Below, piece after piece: positions 22,558 to 30,081 of a DNA stretch of 64,000 bases. The stretch lies in NCBI RefSeq assembly GCF_039871875.1, contig NZ_JBDPMD010000031.1, positions 1 through 64,000 of the forward strand, read 5' to 3'. Numbering within the stretch: the stretch's first letter is position 1; each line of letters starts with the position of its first letter. The notes under the pieces were generated by a model that was not told the origin of the DNA, did no database searches, and saw nothing but the letters and a program-made list of their open reading frames with translations. The DNA is from Sphaerisporangium sp039871875. Lineage in GTDB: Bacteria; Actinomycetota; Actinomycetes; Streptosporangiales; Streptosporangiaceae. The position numbers and the translations under genes were made by a program.

Positions 22558-23433
22558 TCACATTCGCGGCGCGGCGGCGTGTGTGAGCTTGTCGGGGTTG
22601 GTGACGGCGAGCAACGCCACGATCAGGCCGTCCGGCCCGAACTCCGGGACGGTGGCGGCGACCAGCGTGCCGCCGTCCCAGACCAGGTACGCCGGCTCGC
22701 CGTTGACCGTGGCGGACACCAGCTCGAACCCCGCCGCCCTCCGATGGTGGGCCAGGCCGACCACCAGGCGGGCCACCTTGACACGGCCCTGCACCGGGTG
22801 CGCCGCCGCCGGGGCCTTGCCACCGCCGTCGGCCCAGCTCACCACGTCCTCGGCGAGCATTTGCTCCAGGGCGGCCACGTCGCCCCGCCGGGCGGCGGCG
22901 AGGAAGCCGTCCACGATGCGCTGGTTCTGCTCCGGGGAGGTGGTGAACCGCTTGCGCGGCTCGCCGACGTGCTCGCGGGCCCGGTGGTAGAGCTGGCGGG
23001 CGTGGGACTCCTCGACGTCCAGGATGCCGGCGACCTCACGGTGGCTGTGGCCGAACGCCTCACGCAGCACGAACGCGGCCCGCTCAGGAGGCGTCAGCCG
23101 TTCCAGCAGCACCAGCATGCCCATCGACAGGGATTCGCGCTGCTCCACCGTCTCCAGGGGCCCGAGCCGCCCGTCCTCGACCGCGACGGGCTCGGGCAGC
23201 CATGTGCCGACGTACTGCTCGCGGCGGACCCGGGCGGAGGTGAGGCGGGTGAGGCACAGGTTGGCGACCACCTTGGTCAGCCACGCCTCCGGCACCTCGA
23301 CCGACTCGCTGCGCTCCCAGCGCAGGTAGGCGTCCTGCAGCACGTCCTCGGCCTCGGAGACCTCCCCCAGCATGCGGTAGGCCAGGCCGAGCAGCCGAGG
23401 ACGGTTGCTCGCGAACCGGTCCAGCTTGCTCAT
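22558..23433 (-). CDS. sigJ: RNA polymerase sigma factor SigJ (second ECF41-like copy)
   Basis: A 291-residue ECF sigma factor, paralogous to 6167-7090: region 2 FASNRPRLLGLAYRMLGEVSEAEDVLQDAYLRWE, region 4 LLERLTPPERAAFVLREAFGHSHREVAGILDVEESHARQLYHRARE, then a SnoaL-like extension with ADGGGKAPAA and TNPDKLTH. The DGGGK and NPDKL motifs are the ECF41 marks of a built-in regulatory domain. It precedes its FAD oxidoreductase in an apparent operon and is preceded by a divergent/tandem padR. The stimulus is unknown. Confidence 0.92.
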   Translation of the reverse strand: MSKLDRFASNRPRLLGLAYRMLGEVSEAEDVLQDAYLRWERSESVEVPEAWLTKVVANLCLTRLTSARVRREQYVGTWLPEPVAVEDGRLGPLETVEQRESLSMGMLVLLERLTPPERAAFVLREAFGHSHREVAGILDVEESHARQLYHRAREHVGEPRKRFTTSPEQNQRIVDGFLAAARRGDVAALEQMLAEDVVSWADGGGKAPAAAHPVQGRVKVARLVVGLAHHRRAAGFELVSATVNGEPAYLVWDGGTLVAATVPEFGPDGLIVALLAVTNPDKLTHAAAPRM

Positions 23434-23478
23434 GGCCCAAGTGTGGCACCGGGCCCGCCCGGGCCCGATCTCGGTCTG

Positions 23479-24042
23479 TCAGGTCCGGTCGGCGGGCAGG
23501 TCGTCGGCGGCGAGGGTGTCCACCAGGCCGGCGACGAAACGGCGTTCGGCCTCCAGGACGGCCAGGCGGTACTCCTCCACCACCGGCAGCGGCCAGGCCG
23601 GGGCGGAGGCGGCCGCCGCGCGCAGCTCGCCGACCTGCGCGGTGAGGGTGAGCAGCCGGTCGCGCAGCAACGCGGCCGCCTCCTCGGGGGCGAGCGCGTC
23701 GAGCAGCGACAGGGCGACCGCGAACCGCGGGTACTCCGGGTGCGGCGTGCCGACCAGGTCGCGCATCCAGTCGCGCAGTTCCTCGCGGCCCGCGTCGGTG
23801 AGGGCGTAGACGGTGCGCTCGGGGCGGCGGGTGTCGCGCACGGTCTCCCGTTCGGCGATGAACCCCGCCCTGCGCAACCGGTCCACCACCATGTACAGCG
23901 TGCCACGGCTGTACTTCACGTGCCGGTCCTGCCCGGTGCGCATCAACCGCCGCCCGAGCTCGTAGGGGTGCATCGGCTCGGTCAGCAACCAGGCGAGCAC
24001 GGCCAGCGCCAGCGGGTTGGCCACCTCGCGCCGTCGTCCCAC
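23479..24042 (-). CDS. PadR family transcriptional regulator
   Basis: A 187-residue PadR protein: NPLALAVLAWLLTEPMHPYELGRRLMRTGQDRHVKYSRGTLYMVVDRLRRAGFIAERE (about residues 9-66) is the winged helix, and RPERTVYALTDAGREELRDWM its wing; a C-terminal helical dimer arm follows (Vir_act_alpha_C). GTG start. Located 45 bp upstream of sigJ on the same strand, so read-through is possible. Ligand unknown. Confidence 0.9.
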   Translation of the reverse strand: MGRRREVANPLALAVLAWLLTEPMHPYELGRRLMRTGQDRHVKYSRGTLYMVVDRLRRAGFIAERETVRDTRRPERTVYALTDAGREELRDWMRDLVGTPHPEYPRFAVALSLLDALAPEEAAALLRDRLLTLTAQVGELRAAAASAPAWPLPVVEEYRLAVLEAERRFVAGLVDTLAADDLPADRT

Positions 24043-24072
24043 GACGTTCCCGGTCCTGTGCGACGGCGCCGG

Positions 24073-24507
24073 TCAGCCCGGGTTCCGGCTTCCGTCGTCG
24101 ATCTCTCCGGCCAAGGCCCGTGCCGCCGCGACGTCCTCGGGCCCGAAGCCCTCGTATCCGCTGCGTCTGTACTGCTCGGCCTGGCCGTCGATCCAGCGGC
24201 CGTGCGCCTCCCAGGCCGCTTGTTTGCTGGTGCCGAGGGCCGCGCCGATCTGCGACCACGAGGCGCCCGCGCCGCGCGCCGACCGCACCGCCAGTTGCCG
24301 CCCGTACCCGGCCTTGCGTGCCAGCACCTCACCGAGCGCGAGCAGCTCCAGCGCCTCCTCCTGGGTGAGGGGCGGCGGGCTCGTGAACCGCGTCTCGTCC
24401 TCGTCGGACGCCGCGGACGCCAGCGCGTCCCGCGTGCGCAGCTCGTCGTAGCGGGCGGCGGCGGTGAGAAGCGTGAACCGTGCGTCGATCATGTCCGGTG
24501 TGACCAT
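24073..24507 (-). CDS. Hypothetical protein with HTH-like segment
   Basis: A 144-residue acidic protein. Residues about 76-104 (VRSARGAGASWSQIGAALGTSKQAAWEAH) look like an HTH of the kind found in many actinobacterial hypothetical proteins (SWxxIGxALGxSxQAAxxR). The first 70 residues are helical with TQEEALELLALGEVLARKAGYGRQ. Start at the ATG 24507; MIDAR five codons later is an alternative. A large palindrome lies directly upstream at 24522-24555 and may be shared with the divergent nucleotidyltransferase gene. Confidence 0.75.
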   Translation of the reverse strand: MVTPDMIDARFTLLTAAARYDELRTRDALASAASDEDETRFTSPPPLTQEEALELLALGEVLARKAGYGRQLAVRSARGAGASWSQIGAALGTSKQAAWEAHGRWIDGQAEQYRRSGYEGFGPEDVAAARALAGEIDDGSRNPG

Positions 24508-24521
24508 GCCTCCGAGTATTT

Positions 24522-24555
24522 CGTCAGGCCATCTTGACGTCAAGGTCGCCTGACG
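24522..24555. promoter_or_regulatory. 34-bp near-perfect palindrome in divergent intergenic region
   Basis: Outer arms CGTCAGGC (24522-24529) and GCCTGACG (24548-24555); perfect inner core CTTGACGTCAAG (24533-24544); only two mismatches over 17 pairs. It lies between the divergent HTH-like gene (start 24507) and nucleotidyltransferase gene (start 24593). Reads as an operator for a dimer of dimers or a bidirectional control element. Confidence 0.7.
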
Positions 24556-24592
24556 ATGAGACCGTCGGTCCCGTGTCGTCCAGACTGGGACG

Positions 24593-25375
24593 GTGATCGA
24601 GATGACGCCGCAGGAGGAGTTCGACGCGTTCCTCGGCCGGGTGCTTGCCGACGCGCGGGTGCTCGGCGTGGTGCTGAGCGGGTCGCGGGCCCGGGAGGGG
24701 ATGGCGACGGCCCGGTCCGACTTCGACGTGTACGTGGTGTCGGGCGACGGGACCGAGGGGGTGGCGGCGGAGGCCCGGCGGGACGCGCGGCTCGACGTGT
24801 CGGTGATGCCGCTGGCGGAGTTCCGCACGCACGCCTCACCCGGTTCGCCGACCGAATGGAACCGTTACGCCTTCACCCACGCCCAGGTGCTGAAGGACGC
24901 CACCGGCGGCCTGATCACCGAGCTGGTCGCCGCCAAGGGCCGCCTGTCGCCGTCCGAGGCCGCCGCGGTCGCGCCCGCCGCGCTCGGCGCGTTCCTCAAC
25001 GCCGTGTACCGCTGCGTCAAGAACGCCGGGAACGGCGACGCGACCGCCGCCCGGCTGGACGCCGCCGAGGCGGTCCCCTGCCACCTGACCTACGTGTTCG
25101 CGCTGCACCAGCGGGTCCGCCCGTACAACAAGTACCTCGCCTGGGAGCTGGACCGTCACCCGCTGTCCCACCCCGAATGGTCCCGCCCCCGCCTGCTCGG
25201 CCTGCTCGGCGAGGCCCTGTCCCCCGCCGCGGCCCCGGCCGTCCGGCGGCTGCTGGCCGACCTGGAGCCCCACGCCAGGTCCGCCGGCCACGGCCCCGTG
25301 CTGGACTCCTGGGGCGACGACCTGCGTCTCATGCTCGGCGGCGGAGCCGGGGAACCCGCGACCCCACCGTGGTGA
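24593..25375 (+). CDS. Nucleotidyltransferase-domain protein (aminoglycoside-nucleotidyltransferase-like)
   Basis: A 260-residue pol-beta-type nucleotidyltransferase. The active-site motif is VVLSGSRAREGMATARSDFDVYVVSGD (about residues 25-51): GS-x-AR-x(n)-D-x-D, with the third Asp probably in RLDVSVM. The C-terminal half is helical (TYVFALHQRVRPYNKYLAWEL), like ANT(4')/streptomycin-type enzymes of the NTP_transf_2 group. Substrate unknown; antibiotic modification is only one option. GTG at 24593, or ATG three codons later. Controlled by the adjacent 34-bp palindrome in all likelihood. Confidence 0.83.
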   Translation: MIEMTPQEEFDAFLGRVLADARVLGVVLSGSRAREGMATARSDFDVYVVSGDGTEGVAAEARRDARLDVSVMPLAEFRTHASPGSPTEWNRYAFTHAQVLKDATGGLITELVAAKGRLSPSEAAAVAPAALGAFLNAVYRCVKNAGNGDATAARLDAAEAVPCHLTYVFALHQRVRPYNKYLAWELDRHPLSHPEWSRPRLLGLLGEALSPAAAPAVRRLLADLEPHARSAGHGPVLDSWGDDLRLMLGGGAGEPATPPW

Positions 25376-25402
25376 GGCGGACCACCACGCCGGTGCCTGT
25401 GG

Positions 25403-26413
25403 TCAGCGGCCGGTGATGAGGGCGTCCAGAGCGGCGGCCTTGTCGGCCTCGGGGGGCAGGGCGTAGCGGCGGGTGGTGTCCAGGGAGTCGTGGCCGAGCA
25501 GTTCGGCGACCAGGATGGGGTCCTTGCCGCCGCGGATGAGCTGGGTGGCGAAGGTGTGGCGCAGGACGTGCGGGCTGAACGGCGCGGCGGGGTCGTCCTT
25601 GAAACCGATCGCGTCGCCGAAGCCGGTGATGATGTCGCGGGCGGCGCGGTCGCTCAGACGGCCGCCGCGGTGGTTGAGGAACACCGCGGCGTGGGTGCCG
25701 GCCCCTTTCCAGCCGGCGCGGGCTCGCAACCAGCCGGCCAGGGCCTGGTGCAGGTCGGGGTGGACGGGCAGCAGGCGGATCTTGCCGGCGTCGCGGCCTT
25801 CGCCCCGGATGCGGAGTTCGCCGCCGCGCGCGGACAGGCGTACGTCGGCCAGGTCGAGGCCGACGACTTCGGAGAGGCGCAGGCCCGCGTAGTAAGGCAG
25901 CAAAGCGAGGGCCTTGTCCCGCGGGGACGCGGCGCGCTGGACGTGGGCGACGTAGCGGCGGGCGCGCCGGGCGTCCAGAGCGCGGGGGGCGGTGCGACGC
26001 GAGTCGCGTTCGCGGCGGGCCCGGGGGCTGCCGAGGCCGCGGCGGGCGTAGAAGTCGTCGATGGCCGACAGGTAGGTGTCGATGGTGGTGGGGGCGCGGC
26101 GGCCGTCCTTGAGGTGGCGGCAAAAGTCGCGTACCGCGCCGGTGGCCACGACCGGGTCGCTGAGCGCGTCGCCGTCCAGCGCCCCGGCGTCGGCTTGACC
26201 GGCCAGCCAGGCCAGGTAGCCGCGCAGCCGGGAGACGTACTTGGTCCTGGTGGAACCGGCCAGCGGGGCGTGCTCGAGAGCGGCGGCGTAACCGGCCAGG
26301 ACGGCGGAGTAAGGGGCGGACAGCGGGACGGACCGCGACCGGCGGGTGTTCCCGGAAGCCGCCGCGGCCGGGTCCGTGATCCCTGAGGGCCTGCTCCCGG
26401 AAGTCACCCGCAC
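25403..26413 (-). CDS. Tyrosine recombinase (Xer-like integrase)
   Basis: A 336-residue site-specific recombinase. SAM-like core-binding domain about 35-145 (YAAALEHAPLAGSTRTKYVSRLRGYLAWL); catalytic domain with Arg I in YYAGLRLSEVVGL (about 190), Lys in GEGRDAGKIRLLP, HxxR in SPHVLRHTFATQLI, His in LLGHDSLDTT and the nucleophile in TRRYAL. The N-terminus is basic. GTG start; its Shine-Dalgarno (GGAAG) lies inside the 28-bp inverted repeat, linking binding and expression. No other phage or conjugation genes are adjacent, so it may be solitary. No target tRNA is visible. Confidence 0.9.
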   Translation of the reverse strand: MRVTSGSRPSGITDPAAAASGNTRRSRSVPLSAPYSAVLAGYAAALEHAPLAGSTRTKYVSRLRGYLAWLAGQADAGALDGDALSDPVVATGAVRDFCRHLKDGRRAPTTIDTYLSAIDDFYARRGLGSPRARRERDSRRTAPRALDARRARRYVAHVQRAASPRDKALALLPYYAGLRLSEVVGLDLADVRLSARGGELRIRGEGRDAGKIRLLPVHPDLHQALAGWLRARAGWKGAGTHAAVFLNHRGGRLSDRAARDIITGFGDAIGFKDDPAAPFSPHVLRHTFATQLIRGGKDPILVAELLGHDSLDTTRRYALPPEADKAAALDALITGR

Positions 26414-26418
26414 AGTCT

Positions 26419-26446
26419 ACTTCCGGAAACGCGGGATTCCGGAAGT
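26419..26446. repeat. 28-bp inverted repeat upstream of tyrosine recombinase, candidate recombination core
   Basis: ACTTCCGGAA (26419-26428) and TTCCGGAAGT (26437-26446) flank the 8-bp spacer ACGCGGGA. Total 28 bp with asymmetric centre, the same size as Xer/dif cores. Related half sites CCCGGAAGTCA (26396-26406) and TTCCCGGAAG (26349-26358) lie within the recombinase 5' end. Could be the crossover site, an accessory arm site, or an autoregulatory operator. Confidence 0.6.
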
Positions 26447-26559
26447 CATGGGGTACAATGGGGACACCGAGGAGTTCCCGAGCGTTGGCATTCAGGTCCG
26501 CGTCGCCCCCGGCGAACCACTACCGGCCCCTCACAAGGGCCCGGACAGGCCGGACGACC

Positions 26560-27087
26560 ATGACGCCAGCACTTCTTCATCACCCCGCACCACGCAGCTC
26601 CGCCTCGTTCGCGGTGCCCAGTGTCGACTCCGCGCTGCGCCTCCGTCTCTCCCCGGTGCCGTATCGGCAGACCGTGGCGGACGGCGCCTGGTGGCCCTAC
26701 ACCCGGGACGCGGCCGCCGAACTGCCCGGCCTCATCGCCGCTGTCGACCGGCTGCTCGATCGAGTCACGCTCCGCGTCGGCTTGCACGGCGACACCTGGC
26801 GGAGCGTCCCGAGCCGCATCCAGGCACGCGGGCGCGGGGTAAGGGTCACGTGGTCGCGCCACACCGACCCGCACGTGATCACTCTGTACTTCGCGGCAGG
26901 CGAGCCGATCTTCCTGATGGTCATGCCCACGGGCGCCGCCGGCCCTGCCGGGGCCATGCCCACCGCGCAGGGCACCACCGGCTCGGGCGCCGACGGCGGC
27001 CTGGTGCTCTCGGGCCCGCCGGCCGCCGGCTCGGCCCGCCGGACGGGCGACGGCGTATCGGTCACCGGTGGCGGAAGCCGTCCCTGA
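26560..27087 (+). CDS. DUF5994 family protein
   Basis: A 175-residue protein of DUF5994: LRLRLSPVPYRQTVADGAWWPYTRDAAAELPGLIAAVDRLLDRVTLRVGLHGDTW (about 27-80) followed by RVTWSRHTDPHVITLYFA. Conserved Trp and Asp residues suggest a folded domain of about 110 residues; the C-terminal 40 are Gly/Ala-rich and disordered. Function unknown; such proteins often sit next to STAS anti-anti-sigma genes, as here (145 bp downstream). ATG 26560 chosen at the start of homologous sequence. Confidence 0.8.
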   Translation: MTPALLHHPAPRSSASFAVPSVDSALRLRLSPVPYRQTVADGAWWPYTRDAAAELPGLIAAVDRLLDRVTLRVGLHGDTWRSVPSRIQARGRGVRVTWSRHTDPHVITLYFAAGEPIFLMVMPTGAAGPAGAMPTAQGTTGSGADGGLVLSGPPAAGSARRTGDGVSVTGGGSRP

Positions 27088-27232
27088 CCGGACGGCCACC
27101 GGCTCCGGTGTGCTCCACGTGCCGCCTGCCGGCTGGATCGAGCGGCTCAGAACCGGCCATTTCGCCGATGGGCCGCTCTCCGGCCGGCAGGCACCTCGTC
27201 CTATTTCTCAGCTCCCACGAAGGAGACATCCC

Positions 27233-27556
27233 ATGACCGTCCTCGAAGCCGCCCCGCTCGGCGTGGCAGGCCACGTGAGGCCGACCACCGTGCACCTGTC
27301 CGGTGAGATCGACATCTTCACCAGCGCGGCGTTCCGCCGGCAACTGATGACGACGCTGCACTGCGGCACGAGCCTGCTCGTCATCGACCTGTCGGAGGTG
27401 TCGTTCTGCGACGCCTCAGGACTGGCCGTCCTCGTGGGCATCCAGCATCGCGCCCGGGCCATGGGCATCAGCGTGGCCCTGACCGCGCCCCGCCCGTTCA
27501 TGCGCCGGCTGCTGCGCCTCACCGGCCTGGACCGCAGCCTGCCGACGATGGCGTGA
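27233..27556 (+). CDS. STAS domain anti-sigma factor antagonist
   Basis: A 107-residue single STAS domain: VHLSGEIDIFTSAAFRRQL (residues 20-38), LLVIDLSEVSFCDASGLAVLVGIQHRA with the phosphorylatable Ser in DASGL, and PRPFMRRLLRLTGLDRSLP. Anti-anti-sigma proteins of this type bind an RsbW-like kinase when unphosphorylated and so release a SigB-family factor; no kinase or sigma gene is adjacent. GAAGGAG precedes the ATG. GTGA overlap with the desaturase gene downstream couples their translation. Confidence 0.9.
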   Translation: MTVLEAAPLGVAGHVRPTTVHLSGEIDIFTSAAFRRQLMTTLHCGTSLLVIDLSEVSFCDASGLAVLVGIQHRARAMGISVALTAPRPFMRRLLRLTGLDRSLPTMA

Positions 27557-28563
27557 CCCGGATGCGCCTTGAGGCTCCGCCGGCCTCCACCGAGGCATAC
27601 GACGGGCGGTCGCCGTTCCCGCACACCGAGCAGCACCTCGGCGGCGTCCCCGCCAGGCAGGCGGCACTGACGGCAGCGATCGTGGTCGCGCCGTTCATCG
27701 CGCTGGGCGCCGGCATCTGGCTGGCGTGGGGTGAAGGGATCACCCTGACCGACCTGCTGCTGGCCCTCGTCTTCTACGTCGTGACCGGGCTCGGCGTGAC
27801 GGTCGGCTTCCACCGTCTGCTGACCCACCGCTCCTTCACCGCCCGCCCCTGGCTGCGCGTCACCCTGGCCGTGGCCGGGTCGATGAGCTTCCAGGGCAAC
27901 CTGATCGACTGGGTGGCCGTCCACCGCCGCCACCACGCCTTCACCGACCAGCCGGGCGACCCGCACTCCCCCCACCGCTACGGCACCGGCCCCGGCGGCC
28001 AGCTGCGCGGCCTGGCCCACGCCCACCTGGGCTGGCTGTTCACCAGCGAGCCCACCTCGGCGGCCCGGTACGCCCCCGACCTGCTGCGCAACGATCCGGC
28101 CATGCTGCGTGTCTCGCGTGCCTTCCCCGCCTTGTGCGCCATCTCCCTGCTTCTGCCGTTCGCCGCGGGCTGGGCGATCAGCGGCGGGCTGTACGGCGGG
28201 CTGACCGCGTTCATCTGGGCCGGCCTGGTCCGTGTCGCTCTGCTGCAGCATGTGACCTGGAGCGTCAACTCCCTGTGCCACATGATCGGTGAGCGGCCGC
28301 ACAGGACCCGCGGCCACGATCGCTCCACCGACCTGTGGCCGCTGGCTCTGCTGTCCTTCGGGGAGAGCTGGCACAACGGGCACCACAGCCTGCCCAGCCT
28401 CGCCCGGCACGGCCGTGGCCCGCGCCGGATCGACCCCTCGGCCGCCGTCATCAAGCTGTTCGAACGCCTGAACTGGGCCACCGACGTGCACTGGCTGCCC
28501 CCCGACGCCCTGCAGCACCGTCGTACGGTGGCCGGCAAGCGCACGCTGCGCGGCACCACGTAG
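27553..28563 (+). CDS. Acyl-CoA/lipid Delta9-type fatty acid desaturase
   Basis: A 336-residue di-iron membrane desaturase. Three histidine boxes: H87-RLLT-H92, H124-RR-HH128, and H274-NG-HH278, matching the stearoyl-CoA desaturase arrangement (HxxxxH, HxxHH, HxxHH). Membrane segments lie at about 37-60, 66-85, 180-200 and 205-225. It would introduce a double bond into acyl chains and lower membrane rigidity, which fits the upstream stress-type STAS gene with which it overlaps by 4 bp. Electron donor is unknown. Confidence 0.9.
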   Translation: MTRMRLEAPPASTEAYDGRSPFPHTEQHLGGVPARQAALTAAIVVAPFIALGAGIWLAWGEGITLTDLLLALVFYVVTGLGVTVGFHRLLTHRSFTARPWLRVTLAVAGSMSFQGNLIDWVAVHRRHHAFTDQPGDPHSPHRYGTGPGGQLRGLAHAHLGWLFTSEPTSAARYAPDLLRNDPAMLRVSRAFPALCAISLLLPFAAGWAISGGLYGGLTAFIWAGLVRVALLQHVTWSVNSLCHMIGERPHRTRGHDRSTDLWPLALLSFGESWHNGHHSLPSLARHGRGPRRIDPSAAVIKLFERLNWATDVHWLPPDALQHRRTVAGKRTLRGTT

Positions 28564-28615
28564 CCGGCCGCCGCGCGGTGACGTGCGCCGGCCGGCGGAC
28601 CTCACGGCGGCGAAG

Positions 28616-29431
28616 CTATGCGGAGCCGCCTGCCCGCCGGGCCAGCAGGCGGAACGGCCCCGGGGCGGCGCCGCGAAGACGGGCGGGCAGGCGCAGCCAG
28701 GCGGGCACGTAGGACTCGGGCCGCCCGCGTTCCACGGCGGCGACGATGGCGCGGGCCACCCGCTCCGGCGGGACGGGCACCGGCCGGCGCCGCGCGTACG
28801 GGGCGCCCCGCCGGGCGAAGAACGGGGTGTCCACGACCCCGGGCAGGACGACCGAGACACCGGGCGCCCCCGGGCCGCGCAGTTCGTGCCGCAGCGCCTC
28901 GGCGAACACCGTCAACCCCGCCTTCGCGGCCGAGTACACCGCCTCGTCCCGCACCCCGACGGCCCCCGCGATCGAGGACACCAGCACGACGTGCCCCCGG
29001 CCGGACTCGATCATGCCGGGCAGCAGCAGCCGGGTCAGCACCATCGGCACGACGAGGTCCAGGCGCACCAGCCGCTCCAGCTCCGCCGGCGGCATCCCGG
29101 TGAACGGCCCCGCCCACCCGGCCCCCGCGTTCGCCACCAGCACGTCCACCGGCCCGGCCGCCGCGACCAGCCCCGCCACGCCGCCGTCCCGGCCGGCCTC
29201 CCGGTCCGCCAGCAGATCGCAGGCCACCGCACGCCCGCCGGTCTCGGCCGCGACGGCGGCGAGGCGCCCGGCGTCGCGGCCGGTCAGCGTCACCTTCGCG
29301 CCACGGGCCGCCATCGCGCGCGCGGTGGCCGCGCCGATCCCCGACGAGGCGCCGGTGACCAGCACCCGCGCCCCGTCCAGCCTGCTCCCCCGTCCCACCC
29401 GGCATGCCTTCCCCCTCCCGGTGCCGGCCAC
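28616..29431 (-). CDS. Classical short-chain dehydrogenase/reductase
   Basis: A 271-residue SDR: VLVTGASSGIGAATARAM (about 23-40) is TGxxxGIG, DVLVANAGAG the NAG motif, and the catalytic set is Ser in VVLVSSIAGAVG, Tyr-Lys in AVYSAAKAGLTVF. The C-terminal tail (YVPAWLRLPARLRGAAPGPFRLLARRAGG) is amphipathic and resembles membrane-associated SDRs. Divergent from padR; the two tandem palindromes in between probably allow PadR to control it. Substrate unknown. The first 17 residues may not all be translated. Confidence 0.87.
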   Translation of the reverse strand: MAGTGRGKACRVGRGSRLDGARVLVTGASSGIGAATARAMAARGAKVTLTGRDAGRLAAVAAETGGRAVACDLLADREAGRDGGVAGLVAAAGPVDVLVANAGAGWAGPFTGMPPAELERLVRLDLVVPMVLTRLLLPGMIESGRGHVVLVSSIAGAVGVRDEAVYSAAKAGLTVFAEALRHELRGPGAPGVSVVLPGVVDTPFFARRGAPYARRRPVPVPPERVARAIVAAVERGRPESYVPAWLRLPARLRGAAPGPFRLLARRAGGSA

Positions 29432-29468
29432 GCGCGGTGACGCTCTGGTGGGGGACGCCTCCCACGGT

Positions 29469-29504
29469 TATAGTCATGGTCATGACTACTCATGGACATG
29501 AGTA
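29469..29504. promoter_or_regulatory. Two abutting palindromes and -10 element before padR
   Basis: GTCATG-GT-CATGAC (29473-29486) is followed without gap by TACTCATG-GA-CATGAGTA (29487-29504), centres 16 bp apart, ending four bases before the padR ATG. A -10 hexamer TATAGT (29469-29474) overlaps the first. No Shine-Dalgarno is present between the palindromes and the ATG. Likely PadR operators (autoregulation) that also reach the divergent SDR promoter. Confidence 0.78.
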
Positions 29505-29508
29505 ACAG

Positions 29509-30081
29509 ATGGCTCTGCGGCACGCGGTGCTCGCGGCGTTGCTCGACGGGGAGTACAGCGGCTACCAGCTCACCAAGGTGTTCGACGTGGGGGTCGCCGA
29601 CTTCTGGTACGCGGCGCCGCAGCAGTTGTACGCCGAGCTGGCCAAGCTGGAGACCGCGGGGCTGGTGGCGGGGCGCGAGGTGCCGCAGCAGGGGCGGCCC
29701 ACCAAGCGGGTGTTCACGGTGACCGAGGCCGGGATCGGGGAGCTGGCGCGCTTCGCGTCGGCGCCGCCCAAGCCGTTGCTGATGCGGGACGACCTGGTCG
29801 TGCGGGTGCACGCGGTGGACGTGCTCGACACCGCGACCGTGGTCACGCAGCTTCTGGAGCGGGCCGAGGGGGCCGCCGCCAAACTCGCGTTGTTCGAGAA
29901 GATCCTCCTGCGGCTGCGCGGGGGCCTTCCCGAGGAGACGTTCCTGCGTGAGGGCGAGCGTGTCGGGCCGTACCTGTCCTGCCTGGCCGGCTGCCGCCTG
30001 GAACGCGAGATCCACGACTGGTGCCTGCAGACCGCGCGCACCCTGAGCGAACGCGCGGCCCGGACCGGAGGGGGACAGTGA
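29509..30081 (+). CDS. PadR family transcriptional regulator
   Basis: A 190-residue PadR protein: ALRHAVLAALLDGEYSGYQLTKVFDVGVADFWYAAPQQLYAELAKLETAGLVAGREVPQQGRPTKRVFTVTEAG is the winged HTH with wing (residues 2-75), followed by the helical Vir_act_alpha_C arm. Stop overlaps the SGNH hydrolase start by one base (TGATG), so the two are coupled. Palindromes at 29473-29504 are the probable operators. Confidence 0.92.
   Translation: MALRHAVLAALLDGEYSGYQLTKVFDVGVADFWYAAPQQLYAELAKLETAGLVAGREVPQQGRPTKRVFTVTEAGIGELARFASAPPKPLLMRDDLVVRVHAVDVLDTATVVTQLLERAEGAAAKLALFEKILLRLRGGLPEETFLREGERVGPYLSCLAGCRLEREIHDWCLQTARTLSERAARTGGGQ

Noticed and set aside
20347..24537. A 1396-codon plus-strand open frame
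   Set aside because: It is the antisense shadow of four clear minus-strand genes (methyltransferase, FAD oxidoreductase, SigJ, PadR); its composition is Arg/Gly/Ala/Pro-rich with no domain.
25403..27087. Integrated prophage or ICE around the tyrosine recombinase
   Set aside because: No terminase, capsid, excisionase, replication or transfer genes on either side, and neighbours have normal composition.
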